DNA of 64,000 nucleotides from Verrucomicrobiaceae bacterium (GTDB lineage: Bacteria; Verrucomicrobiota; Verrucomicrobiia; Verrucomicrobiales; Verrucomicrobiaceae), in assembly GCA_016795465.1 (NCBI GenBank), contig JAEUHK010000028.1:1-64000 (forward strand). Reading direction: 5' to 3'. The translations under genes were made by a program, and so were the position numbers. The notes below the pieces were generated by a model that was not told the DNA's origin, ran no database searches, and saw only the letters and a program-made list of their open reading frames with translations. Shown here in pieces: positions 8,805 through 17,040 of this stretch; the stretch's first letter is position 1; every line of letters starts with the position of its first letter.

Positions 8805-9689
8805 ATGCCTGACGAACCGAAATCGAAGCGCATCGAGTCCGGCCTCATCGTCGGCGGCATCATCGCGCTTGTCGCCGTGAGCGGCTACTTCGTCGGCCTG
8901 CGGCAGACGAACAGCGCCATCGCCATGACCCGCGCCGTCGCCGTGGTGAAGCATGACACGCATCGCGATCTCACCGGGGCCACGAACGTGCCCGTGGCCG
9001 TGCGCTACATTGATCAGGACTGGTCGAGGGACGGCCCGAACGCGCAGTGGCGGAACTCACTCGTGGATTTCCAGCAGCCCGCGGCAGCAGCGCCTGCTGG
9101 TGCCGCCCCCGTGCCGATGGAGGTGAAGCTGGCCGCGCTCCAGGCACGCGCCAGCCGCCGCGCCTATGATGGAGCACCGCCCACCGTGCCGCATCCCATC
9201 ATGCAGGACTCCTCGGCGGCCTGCCTGGCCTGTCATGCGCAGGGTTTGCAGGTGAAGGACCGTTTCGCCTCGAAGATCAGCCATCCGACCTTCGGCGGCA
9301 GTTGCACGCAGTGCCATGTGTCCTCGCGTGGAGCTTTCAGCTCAGCGGATGCCGCTGCTTTTGCCGTCGCGCTCACGGAGAACTCCTTCCAGGGAGCCGA
9401 AGCGCCGCCGAATGGCCCGCGTGCCTGGCCCGGAGCGCCGCCCACCGTGCCGCATCGCACACTGATGCGCAGTGATTGCATGAGCTGTCATGGTCCGAAG
9501 GGCCTCTTTGCCCTGCGCACACCGCATCCTGAGCGGCAGAGCTGCACGCAGTGCCATGTGCCCGCCGCCACGAATGACCAGCGCCAGTTTTTGCCTGCAC
9601 CGCCGCTGGATGCGGTGAAGAAAACAGACACCGCCGCCGCACCAGCCGCAGTGCCGACACCACCCGCAAACCCGCCGCCGAAACCATGA
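8805..9689 (+). CDS. napB: Four-haem NapB-like cytochrome with a duplicated NapB core
   Basis: A 294-residue protein with an N-terminal membrane anchor or uncleaved signal (about residues 12-31). It has four CxxCH motifs at Cys140, Cys167, Cys225 and Cys247. Ordinary NapB has two haems. Here the NapB pattern occurs twice: GAPPTVPH, first CxxCH, a spaced SHP or PHPE histidine, then CTQCHV. The likely distal histidines are His130 and His160 for copy 1 and His217 and His241 for copy 2. It should carry electrons to NapA in the periplasm. The proline/alanine-rich tail ends in an ATGA overlap with the next gene. The duplication is direct observation; the effect on electron transfer is inference. 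Confidence 0.88.
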   Translation: MPDEPKSKRIESGLIVGGIIALVAVSGYFVGLRQTNSAIAMTRAVAVVKHDTHRDLTGATNVPVAVRYIDQDWSRDGPNAQWRNSLVDFQQPAAAAPAGAAPVPMEVKLAALQARASRRAYDGAPPTVPHPIMQDSSAACLACHAQGLQVKDRFASKISHPTFGGSCTQCHVSSRGAFSSADAAAFAVALTENSFQGAEAPPNGPRAWPGAPPTVPHRTLMRSDCMSCHGPKGLFALRTPHPERQSCTQCHVPAATNDQRQFLPAPPLDAVKKTDTAAAPAAVPTPPANPPPKP

Positions 9690-10033
9690 GCGCATCTGTG
9701 TCCAGACGGGGCTTCTTCACCGCCCTCAGCCGGCCTTTTCAAAAGAAGGCGGTTCCGGTGCGTGCTGTGGAAGTCACCGCATCGGCCACACCTGCGACGC
9801 CGCGCACTGCCATCATCCAGGGGCGGTTTTGCATCGCACTTACCTCGTTTTGCTCCGTGTGCGTGGAGCGCTGCCCCGTGTCGGGTGCGATGACAAAAGA
9901 TCGCGGTATGCCGATGGTCGTGGCGGATGTCTGCACCGGCTGCGGTGTCTGTCACGACGTCTGTCCAGCGCCGCGCAATGCCGTGCTCATGCTCCCGCGC
10001 CGTCCAACAACCCTCACCCCGCAGCCCGCATGA
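9686..10033 (+). CDS. Small Tat-exported 4Fe-4S ferredoxin (NapF/NapG-like)
   Basis: A 115-residue protein with a twin-arginine start (SRRGFFTAL, residues 6-14) and two cysteine clusters. Cys49, Cys56, Cys59 and Cys63 form an unusual C-x6-C-x2-C-x3-CP set; Cys83, Cys86, Cys89 and Cys93 form a standard CTGCGVCHDVCP cluster. It probably moves electrons to, or matures, the nitrate reductase. NapF is normally cytoplasmic and NapG exported, so this small protein fits neither exactly. Both ends overlap neighbouring genes by four bases, indicating coupled translation within the nap operon. Confidence 0.78.
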   Translation: MSASVSRRGFFTALSRPFQKKAVPVRAVEVTASATPATPRTAIIQGRFCIALTSFCSVCVERCPVSGAMTKDRGMPMVVADVCTGCGVCHDVCPAPRNAVLMLPRRPTTLTPQPA

Positions 10034-10356
10034 GCGACACCACCGCCACAACGCCGCTGCCCGAGCTGCAGCAGGCTCAATTCGACGCCGCCGAGCTGGA
10101 GAGGCTGCTGCGCGACATCGGTGCCTGCGCCCAGATCACTGAGATCATCCCGAAATATGCCGCCACCGGCCATGTGCCGGAAAACGCAGCCGTCACGCTC
10201 GATGACGGACGCCGTCTCCTGCTCGATGGCGGAGCACGCGCCGTGCAGTTTCGCTATCGTTTTCAGGACGCCGACTGGTGGGACACCGTCATGGCGCTGC
10301 CCGGCGGCCAGTTCCGCCTCGTGCGCATCCAGCACCACTTCGATTCCGCCTCATGA
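10030..10356 (+). CDS. Unknown 108-residue protein in the nap operon
   Basis: No family is recognised. The protein has no signal peptide, no cysteine pair suited to a metal site, and no membrane segment. It starts with a Gln/Glu/Leu-rich helix (LQQAQFDAAELERLL), continues with IGACAQITEIIPKYA and ends with an aromatic stretch (DADWWDTVMALPGGQF). It overlaps the genes on either side by four bases (ATGA at 10030-10033 and 10353-10356), which strongly supports that it is a real translated gene and part of the nitrate reductase system. A role in cytoplasmic assembly or regulation is possible, but there is no direct evidence. Confidence 0.75.
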   Translation: MSDTTATTPLPELQQAQFDAAELERLLRDIGACAQITEIIPKYAATGHVPENAAVTLDDGRRLLLDGGARAVQFRYRFQDADWWDTVMALPGGQFRLVRIQHHFDSAS

Positions 10357-10994
10357 GCCGACTTTTGAAACAACACCCCAGCCTCGCGTGGATTGCCCTC
10401 GTGGGCTTCGCCACGCTTTGCAGCCTCGCGGTCGTGTGGGCGCAAAAAAATCTCGGCGCCGCTGAATCCGCTCCGGTAATGAAGAGCCGGCCAAAAGCGG
10501 AGAAGCATCTCGTGGCCATCAAACCCGGCCCGCCCACGCCGAGGCTCGACACCGGCCTGAAGGATGCGCAAGGCCGCGCCATCACCGCCGCATGCAGCAC
10601 CTGCCACAGCACCACCACACCGAACACCATGCGCAACACCGCGCACGATCTTTTCCAGGCCCATCGCGGCCTCAGCTACGCCCACGGCAATCTAACCTGC
10701 CTGAGCTGCCACAACGCGAAAGACTACGACGCGCTCCATCTCGCCGATGGACGCAGCGTAGCCTTCCCCGATGTGATGACGCTCTGCGCCCAGTGCCACG
10801 GCACGGCGATGCGTGATTACCTCCACGGCAGCCACGGCGGCATGAACGGCCACTGGGATCTCAGCAAAGGTCCACGCGTGCGCAACAACTGCGTCAACTG
10901 CCACGACCCGCATCATCCTGAATTTCCCCTTGTGAGACCCGTGCTGCCGCCACGCGACCGCATTTCCGTTCCCAACGTCCCCGCAGAGCATTGA
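10353..10994 (+). CDS. Membrane-anchored four-haem cytochrome c of the nap operon
   Basis: A 213-residue protein with one N-terminal membrane segment (about residues 11-30) and four CxxCH motifs at Cys81, Cys116, Cys145 and Cys180 (CSTCH, CLSCH, CAQCH, CVNCH), with extra histidines nearby as possible second axial ligands. The layout resembles NapC/NirT quinol dehydrogenases in having an anchor plus four haems, but the haem spacing and context differ, so it is not called NapC. It likely passes electrons between the NrfCD-type module downstream and the NapB-like protein. It begins in an ATGA overlap and ends three bases before the ferredoxin gene. Confidence 0.85.
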   Translation: MSRLLKQHPSLAWIALVGFATLCSLAVVWAQKNLGAAESAPVMKSRPKAEKHLVAIKPGPPTPRLDTGLKDAQGRAITAACSTCHSTTTPNTMRNTAHDLFQAHRGLSYAHGNLTCLSCHNAKDYDALHLADGRSVAFPDVMTLCAQCHGTAMRDYLHGSHGGMNGHWDLSKGPRVRNNCVNCHDPHHPEFPLVRPVLPPRDRISVPNVPAEH

Positions 10995-10997
10995 GCC

Positions 10998-11993
10998 ATG
11001 AACGATCCCGCACCTGCATCACCCAAAACACCCTGCGGCGGCAATTGCTCCTGCTCCGGAGGTTCTACCAACGCATCGCCGCCTCCCGGCGATGACGGCT
11101 CCACCCGCCGCGCCGTGCTGAAGGGTCTCGGAGCCACACTCGGCGTCGCCGCGTATGCCAAAGCGCTCGCGCCGCTCACCGAGCTGACCAAAGAAACCTC
11201 GATGGATGAGTTCCTGCAAAAGCACTATAAGGAGCTCAGCAAAGACGAAATCGCCACCGTCATCACCCGCCTCACCCAAGAGGCCAAAGAGCAATACGGA
11301 GCCGATGTGACCATCAGCGACCCTAAGCCGCAGGAAGGCGTGAAATTTGGTTACGCGCTCAATCTTTCCATCTGCAACGGCTGCCGCAAATGCGCCGAGG
11401 CATGCCATTTGGAGAACAATCATGACCGCCCCTCCCACCAGAGCTACATCCGCGTCTTTGAGATGACGAAAGGCTCGATGGACTTCGAAAAAGGCAACGT
11501 CCACTACGACCATCCCGTGCCGCAGCCGGACAAATACTACATGCCCGTGCAGTGCCAGCAGTGCGAGCATCCGCCCTGCGTCGATGTCTGCCCGGTCGAG
11601 GCTACTTGGAAGGAAAAAGACGGCATCGTTGTCGTCGATTACAACTGGTGCATCGGCTGCCGCTACTGCGAGGCCGCGTGTCCGTATCACGCCCGCCGCT
11701 TCAACTGGCAGAAGCCGCAAATCCCCGCCCCTGAGATCAATCCGGATCAAAGCTACCTCAGCAACCGCATCCGTCCGCAGGGCGTGATGGAGAAATGCAC
11801 CTTCTGCCTGCACCGCACGCGGAATGGCCGCCTGCCAGCCTGTTTGGAGGCATGTCCCACCGGTGCCCGCGTTTTTGGTGATCTCAATGATCCCGCCTCC
11901 GAGGTCCGCTACGTGCTCGAAAACAAGCGCGTCTTCGTCCTCAAGGAGGAACTCGGCCTCAAACCTCAATTCTTCTACTTCTTCGATGAGTGA
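10998..11993 (+). CDS. Tat-exported four-cluster ferredoxin subunit (NrfC/PsrB/DmsB type)
   Basis: A 331-residue protein. After a Cys/Ser-rich start it has a twin-arginine signal (TRRAVLKGLG, Arg37-Arg38). Four [4Fe-4S] sites are seen: Cys126/129/132/136, Cys186/189/194/198 (CQQCEHPPCVDVCP), Cys218/221/224/228, and Cys267/270/282/286. This pattern defines the electron-transfer subunit of NrfCD-, Psr- and Dms-type modules on the periplasmic side. Its stop lies inside the start of the NrfD-like gene (8-base overlap), so the two should be made together. It probably takes electrons from the NrfD-like quinol oxidase and hands them to the haem proteins. Confidence 0.9.
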   Translation: MNDPAPASPKTPCGGNCSCSGGSTNASPPPGDDGSTRRAVLKGLGATLGVAAYAKALAPLTELTKETSMDEFLQKHYKELSKDEIATVITRLTQEAKEQYGADVTISDPKPQEGVKFGYALNLSICNGCRKCAEACHLENNHDRPSHQSYIRVFEMTKGSMDFEKGNVHYDHPVPQPDKYYMPVQCQQCEHPPCVDVCPVEATWKEKDGIVVVDYNWCIGCRYCEAACPYHARRFNWQKPQIPAPEINPDQSYLSNRIRPQGVMEKCTFCLHRTRNGRLPACLEACPTGARVFGDLNDPASEVRYVLENKRVFVLKEELGLKPQFFYFFDE

Positions 11994-13296
11994 TCCCGCC
12001 GTCATCCCTGTGCCCGCCACGCCCGTGCCCGAATGGCGGCAGTATCTCCGCTTTGCCTGGAACGCCTTCAGCCAGTCCGTCGAGGGTGGCTGGAAGTTTT
12101 ATGTGTGGATGACGCTGCTCACCGCCGTCTTCCTCGTCGGCGCGAACGCCTGGGCCGTCCAGGTGCGCGATGGCATGGCCCTCACTGCCATGAGCGACCA
12201 CGTCTCCTGGGGCCTCTACATCGCAAACTTCACCTTCCTCGTCGGCCTGGCCGCTGGTGGCGTCATGATGGTCATCCCGGCCTACCTTTATCATGACGAA
12301 AAGATGCACGACATCGTCATCATCGGCGAGTTGCTCGCCATCGCCGCCATCATCATGAGCATCATGTTCGTCGTGTGCGATCTCGGTCGGCCCGACCGCT
12401 TCTGGCACATGATGCCCGGCCTCGGGAAGTTCAACTTTCCCGTCTCCATGCTCACCTGGGATGTCATCGTGCTGAACGGCTATTTCGCCATCAACGTCTA
12501 TATCTGCGGCTACCTGCTCTATAAGCGCTTCCGCGCTCAGCCGCCCGTGGCAAAGATGTATTTGCCCGCTGTGTTCCTCAGCATCGTTTGGGCCATCAGC
12601 ATCCACACCGTCACCGCCTTCCTCTACTGCGGACTGGGTGGTCGGCCCTTCTGGAACACCGCGCTGCTCGCCCCGCGCTTCCTAGCCAGCGCCTTCGTCA
12701 GCGGCCCCGCCTTCATCATCGTCGCCATCCAGATCATCCGCTGGCAAACCGGGCGCATGTTTGGTGAGGGAGCCATCCGCACGCTCGTGAGCATCGTCCG
12801 CATCACCATCCTCATCAGCCTGCTCATGGTCGTTTCCGAGATCTTCGTCGAGTTCTACACCGGCGGCAGCCACACCGGCGCCGCGAAGTATCTCTACTTT
12901 GGCCTGCACGGCTATCATGAGCTGGTGCCGTGGATCTGGACCTCGATCGTGTTCACCGTCGTCGCAGTGATCCTCTTCATGCAGCCAAGGATCAATCGCC
13001 GTCCCTTGCTCCTGAACACAGCCTGCCTGCTCGCCTTCGTGGGTCTGTGGATCGAAAAAGGCATGGGCATGATCATTCCCGCCTTCATCCCCAGCACCCT
13101 GCACGAGATCGTCGAATACCGCCCCAGCCTCACCGAATGGAAAATCACCGCCGGCATCTGGGCGCTGGGCTTCATGATCTACACCCTGCTCCTCAAAATC
13201 ACGATCAACATCCACAGCCGCAAGCTCAAGGACGCCAGCGGTGCGAGAACCATCACACCAGAGGACTCCCTGGCGATGGGCGATGGAGGCGTCTGA
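11986..13296 (+). CDS. NrfD/PsrC-type integral membrane quinol dehydrogenase subunit
   Basis: A 436-residue protein with eight to ten hydrophobic segments (for example MTLLTAVFLVGANAWAV, FTFLVGLAAGGVMMVI, ILISLLMVVSEIFVEFY). The SWGLYIANFTFLVGLAAGG motif in the early part is typical of the NrfD family, which oxidises menaquinol in the membrane and gives electrons to a partner ferredoxin. It is the last gene of the nap operon and overlaps the ferredoxin gene by 8 bases. No napC, napG or napH is present in the window, so this NrfCD pair is the likely quinol oxidase for the nitrate reductase (inference from gene order). Confidence 0.9.
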   Translation: MSDPAVIPVPATPVPEWRQYLRFAWNAFSQSVEGGWKFYVWMTLLTAVFLVGANAWAVQVRDGMALTAMSDHVSWGLYIANFTFLVGLAAGGVMMVIPAYLYHDEKMHDIVIIGELLAIAAIIMSIMFVVCDLGRPDRFWHMMPGLGKFNFPVSMLTWDVIVLNGYFAINVYICGYLLYKRFRAQPPVAKMYLPAVFLSIVWAISIHTVTAFLYCGLGGRPFWNTALLAPRFLASAFVSGPAFIIVAIQIIRWQTGRMFGEGAIRTLVSIVRITILISLLMVVSEIFVEFYTGGSHTGAAKYLYFGLHGYHELVPWIWTSIVFTVVAVILFMQPRINRRPLLLNTACLLAFVGLWIEKGMGMIIPAFIPSTLHEIVEYRPSLTEWKITAGIWALGFMIYTLLLKITINIHSRKLKDASGARTITPEDSLAMGDGGV

Positions 13297-13323
13297 AGCT
13301 GCGTTGGCAGCCTTGATGAAGCA

Positions 13324-13611
13324 TCACGCCTTCAGGATGGCGTCGAACTCCTTGTCGGTGAAGGCTTGCAGCGTTTCTGTCCGCACGTTGCCGAGGGCGG
13401 CGAGGGAGGCCAGGAGGTGGAGGATTTTGGCTTCGCTGTCAGCGGCGAGGACGAGCGCACCGTCGTAGTGGCCGATGGTCCAGAACTGGCCTTCGACCTT
13501 CACGCCGGACTTTTCGGCGAGCGCGTCAAAGGCGTGGGCGCGTGAGGTGGATTCTTTGATGTGGGCGGAACCTTTCTCGGTGAACTTCAGGAGGGTGATG
13601 CAGCGCTTCAT
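13324..13611 (-). CDS. GYD domain-containing small protein
   Basis: A 95-residue protein that reads ITLLKFTEKGSAHIKEST, then GQFWTIGHYDGALVLAADSE, where GHYDGA is the family hallmark. GYD proteins are small ferredoxin-fold proteins of unknown function, related to dimeric alpha/beta barrel proteins. The ATG at 13611 is used because it starts the conserved MKRCITLL strand; longer starts add non-family residues. It lies 31 bases after the PPC gene and may be the last gene of that operon. It converges with the nap operon, leaving only 27 bases between the stops. Confidence 0.85.
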   Translation of the reverse strand: MKRCITLLKFTEKGSAHIKESTSRAHAFDALAEKSGVKVEGQFWTIGHYDGALVLAADSEAKILHLLASLAALGNVRTETLQAFTDKEFDAILKA

Positions 13612-13642
13612 GATCGTGTCGGGGTTGTTGATGGGATTCAAA

Positions 13643-15625
13643 TCAAGGTGTGGGCTTCTCCGGTGGTGGCGGTGGGGTGCGGACATCGACGAGCAGCGCG
13701 TCCACCGGCACGAGATGGCGGTAGATGAAGGCCTGCATCATGTCCTCGGCGGGCACGGCGGTGGCTACAAAGATGTTGGGTGACTCGCCACCGCTTCCGA
13801 CGACAGTGAGAGCGATGGGTCTTTCGAGATCGGTGCCGGATGGCACGGCAATGGAGACATCCGCCTTGTCCTGGCCTTCGGGGATGGTGGCATTATGCAT
13901 GGCAAAGCCTGATGGCGCATCTTTGAGTGTGAGTATGATCGGTCCGGTGAAGCCGCCATCCCGCAGTGCATGCACGGTGAGGCGGGCGGCACCGCCGGGC
14001 TTGGCGTTCAGGGAGGAGGGCGTCACACGCAGCGCGAACGCGGGGTCTGCGGCACGCACTTTGAGCCGGTAGGCATTGGTCGGGCCGCTCTGACCCTGCG
14101 TGTCGGTGACTCGGATGAAGGCGCTGCCGCCGGGAGGCATCTTCATGCTGATGCGGGAGTCGGCATGATGCGTGGTGAGGCCGCTACCGAGGTCCTCATG
14201 GTCGTCATTGAAGGCCACCTGTTTCCCATTCTGGTCAAAGACAGTGAGGGAGGCATCCACGGGCGAGCCAAGCCGCCGCGCGAAGATCTCAAAGATCATC
14301 TCGCGCCCACCATTGGCCTTCACGCGGTAGAAATCGGCCTCGCCGGTGCTTTCGATGACACCATTGACGATCATTGGTGGTTCCAGCATCTGCGCGGTGC
14401 CGAGCGTGTTGTTCGGCTCGCGTTCGCGCTCCTGCGGCACGTTGTCGATCTGGAAGGGAATCGCGTTGGAGCGCTGTCCGCCGGCTTTGGCATGCAAAAG
14501 CACGATTCCTGGCTGTTTCGGGGCTTCGTAGCTCTGTTTAAAGTCGGAGCCGAGATTTCCGCCCTGGAAGGTGATCTCGACTTTTTCGCCCGCCGTTGCT
14601 CCGAGCGGCGAAATGCCCGTGAGGAAGGGAATCTGACCCACATGGATGCGGTACACAAAATCGTCACGACCGCGGTAGATCGAGTCATGCACGCGGATGC
14701 GGTAGAGGCCGTCGGCGGGGATTTTGTAGAAAAGCACGGGGTCAGGGTCAAAGCGGTAGCCATCGGCATACCCGACCTCGTAGCCATCGGCATTGTGCAG
14801 GCTCACCACGCTCTGAAACCAGCCCGGAACAGCATCGGCAAGGTAGGGGATCAAACTGCGTGCGTGCATGGCGATGACGACACGCTCGTCTTTTCTTGCC
14901 TCGAAGGTGAACTCATCCACCTCGCCGGGCATGATACGGCCATTGAGTGTGACGGGCAGCCGGGCGGTGGGCGTGGGCACTTTTTCCTGCTTCATCGAGT
15001 CCATGCCGCCACGATATTTTTCGAGGTCAAACTCACGTTGAGGCTCGGCCTCAAGTACCTCGGGAAGCTGGCCGATGACGAAGCGCATGGGATTGCTGAG
15101 GCCTGAAGGTGTGCGCAGGCGCAAATGGCGTGTGCCGGGCTCCGCAGTCTCGGCGATGGTGATGCGCAGTCGTGCGGTTTCGCCGATCTGGTTGTTGAGC
15201 TGCTGCTTCGGGTCATTGCGGCGGCGGTCGTACTCGACCATGACGCGCAGCTTTTGCTCGGAGAGGTCGGATTCGCTCAAAAGCTTGCGGATGTATGCGA
15301 GTTTTTGGTCCGCAGGCACCTCGCCGGCGCGGCGGCCATCGCGCAGCTTTTGCTGCACCTCGCGCAGGCGGTCGCGGTAGTCGTCCACGACCTGGGCGGA
15401 GGGGATTTTGTCATGAACGAGGCATTTTCCCGTCACACCCTCGCCGGAGAAGATGACCTCGGTGTTTTCATCGAGATACTGCCCACCGACGATGACCTCG
15501 ACAGTGGTGCTGATCTGCCCGCCGGCGGGATAGACAAAGCCGATGCGGGGTGCGGGCTGGGCGTGCAATCCGCTGGTGGCGAGAGCAATCCCGCCAAGGC
15601 CGTGAAGAATGAAGCGGGTTTTCAT
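13643..15625 (-). CDS. Exported PPC domain protein (PSD-type operon)
   Basis: A 660-residue protein. The ATG at 15625 is chosen because it starts a signal peptide (MKTRFILHGLGGIALATSG). Beta-rich domains follow: an Ig-like segment (PRIGFVYPAGGQISTTVEV), a pre-peptidase C-terminal (PPC) domain (EPNNTLGTAQMLEPPMIVNG, then GEADFYRVKANGG), and C-terminal sandwich segments. Such proteins commonly sit next to DUF1501 and DUF1549 genes in Planctomycetes and Verrucomicrobia, and are predicted to be exported scaffold or carbohydrate-binding proteins; their job is unknown. It starts 8 bases after the DUF1501 stop, so the two are co-transcribed. Confidence 0.85.
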   Translation of the reverse strand: MKTRFILHGLGGIALATSGLHAQPAPRIGFVYPAGGQISTTVEVIVGGQYLDENTEVIFSGEGVTGKCLVHDKIPSAQVVDDYRDRLREVQQKLRDGRRAGEVPADQKLAYIRKLLSESDLSEQKLRVMVEYDRRRNDPKQQLNNQIGETARLRITIAETAEPGTRHLRLRTPSGLSNPMRFVIGQLPEVLEAEPQREFDLEKYRGGMDSMKQEKVPTPTARLPVTLNGRIMPGEVDEFTFEARKDERVVIAMHARSLIPYLADAVPGWFQSVVSLHNADGYEVGYADGYRFDPDPVLFYKIPADGLYRIRVHDSIYRGRDDFVYRIHVGQIPFLTGISPLGATAGEKVEITFQGGNLGSDFKQSYEAPKQPGIVLLHAKAGGQRSNAIPFQIDNVPQEREREPNNTLGTAQMLEPPMIVNGVIESTGEADFYRVKANGGREMIFEIFARRLGSPVDASLTVFDQNGKQVAFNDDHEDLGSGLTTHHADSRISMKMPPGGSAFIRVTDTQGQSGPTNAYRLKVRAADPAFALRVTPSSLNAKPGGAARLTVHALRDGGFTGPIILTLKDAPSGFAMHNATIPEGQDKADVSIAVPSGTDLERPIALTVVGSGGESPNIFVATAVPAEDMMQAFIYRHLVPVDALLVDVRTPPPPPEKPTP

Positions 15626-15633
15626 AAAATGAA

Positions 15634-17028
15634 TCACACGAGTTCTTTGAGCAGCCCGGCCATTTTCACCTGCTCTTCCTGACCGGGCACGACTGTCGTT
15701 GGCGTGCCTTGCGGATGCGGCAGGGGGGCATCGGCGGGAATACCGAGCTGGCCGTAGATGCTGCCGATGAGATCGGCGGGATACACAGGACGTTCGGCCA
15801 CCTCCTCGCCGGTGGCGTTCGATTTGCCGAGCACCTGGCCACCTTTGAAGCCACCGCCCGCGAGCAGACTGGAGAAGCACGCGCCGAAGTGATGGCGGCC
15901 GCCGTTCCAGGGTGATTCGCTCGCCACTTTTGGCGTGCGGCCGAATTCTCCGGTGCAGAACACGATGGTGCTCTCCAGTAGCCCTTTGTCGTAAAGATCG
16001 GTGAGCAGTGCGGCCATTCCCTGGTCGAGCTCCGGCAGCTTGCGGTTCATGATCTGAAAGTGCTGCTTGTGCGTGTCCCAGCCCTTGTAGTTGATGGTGA
16101 TGTAAGGCACGCCTTTTTCGACGAGGCGGCGTGCCATGAGGCAGCTCTGGCCGAAAGTGTTGCGACCATAGCGGTCACGCATTTCATCCTTCTCCTGCGC
16201 GAGGTCGAAGAGCTTGCCGGAGTCGCCGAGAATGAGCTCGTAGGCTTGCTGCTCGGACTCGACCATCGTTTTCAGCGTGGCATTCCCCGGCAGCGAACCA
16301 CCGAGCGTGTTGAGGCTTCTCATGAGCTTCCTGCGCTCTTTTTGATGCTCCTCCGTGATGTCCGGCGTGACGATGCCTTCGACTGCGAAGGGCGTGCGTG
16401 AAGGATCACCGCCAGTGGCGAAGGGTTTGTAGCGTGGCCCGAGAAAGCCGGCCTCACTGAAACGGCCCTGAGGCTCTGTGAGCACGACGTAGGGCGGAAT
16501 GAGGCCCTTGTAGCCAGCGTCGTAGCCTTTGAAATACGACACCACCGCACCGAGACCGGGAAACACATCGCGCTCGGAGGAACGGCCGGTCTGCACGAGG
16601 TAGGAGGCGGTCTCGTGGCCGTTGTTGCCATGCGTCATGCTGCGGATGAGCGAGTATTTATCCGCGTTTTTCGCCAGTTCGGGCAAAAGCTGGCCGATAC
16701 GGATGCCGCTGATGTTTGTCTCAATAGGCGCATCGAGAGCACCGGAGTACTCGCGGCCCGCCTCGGGCTTCGGATCAAAGGTGTCGATGTGGCAGGGGCC
16801 GCCCCAGAGCCAGATTTGAATGACGGACTTCGCCTTGCCTTCCTTGGCGATGGCGGCGGCACGTGGAGCGGCGTGAATGCCAAAGGGCTCCATGAGCAAA
16901 AGCCCGGCGGAGCCATAGACCGCGCGGCGCAGGGCCTCGCGGCGTGAAAACGGCGCACCGCCGAGTGTATGAGCGACGCGGGCGACATCGCGTGCGGTGC
17001 TGCGTGAGGGGAGAGAAGTCGTGTTCAT
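15634..17028 (-). CDS. DUF1501 domain-containing exported protein
   Basis: A 464-residue protein with a twin-arginine-like start (FSRREALRRAVYGSAGLLL) and DUF1501 motifs: IQIWLWGGPCHIDTFDPKPE, SMTHGNNGHETASY, and FCTGEFGRTPKV near the end. DUF1501 proteins are alkaline-phosphatase/sulfatase-like in fold, exported, and found almost always beside DUF1549/DUF1553 proteins in this lineage. The substrate is unknown. The gene lies between the DUF1549 gene (12 bases upstream) and the PPC gene (8 bases downstream) in one operon. Confidence 0.92.
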   Translation of the reverse strand: MNTTSLPSRSTARDVARVAHTLGGAPFSRREALRRAVYGSAGLLLMEPFGIHAAPRAAAIAKEGKAKSVIQIWLWGGPCHIDTFDPKPEAGREYSGALDAPIETNISGIRIGQLLPELAKNADKYSLIRSMTHGNNGHETASYLVQTGRSSERDVFPGLGAVVSYFKGYDAGYKGLIPPYVVLTEPQGRFSEAGFLGPRYKPFATGGDPSRTPFAVEGIVTPDITEEHQKERRKLMRSLNTLGGSLPGNATLKTMVESEQQAYELILGDSGKLFDLAQEKDEMRDRYGRNTFGQSCLMARRLVEKGVPYITINYKGWDTHKQHFQIMNRKLPELDQGMAALLTDLYDKGLLESTIVFCTGEFGRTPKVASESPWNGGRHHFGACFSSLLAGGGFKGGQVLGKSNATGEEVAERPVYPADLIGSIYGQLGIPADAPLPHPQGTPTTVVPGQEEQVKMAGLLKELV

Positions 17029-17040
17029 GGCAGGATGGGG

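Noticed and set aside
10353..10994. Calling the anchored four-haem cytochrome NapC
   Set aside because: Anchor and haem number fit, but haem spacing and the NrfCD genes next to it do not clearly match NapC, so a neutral name is safer.
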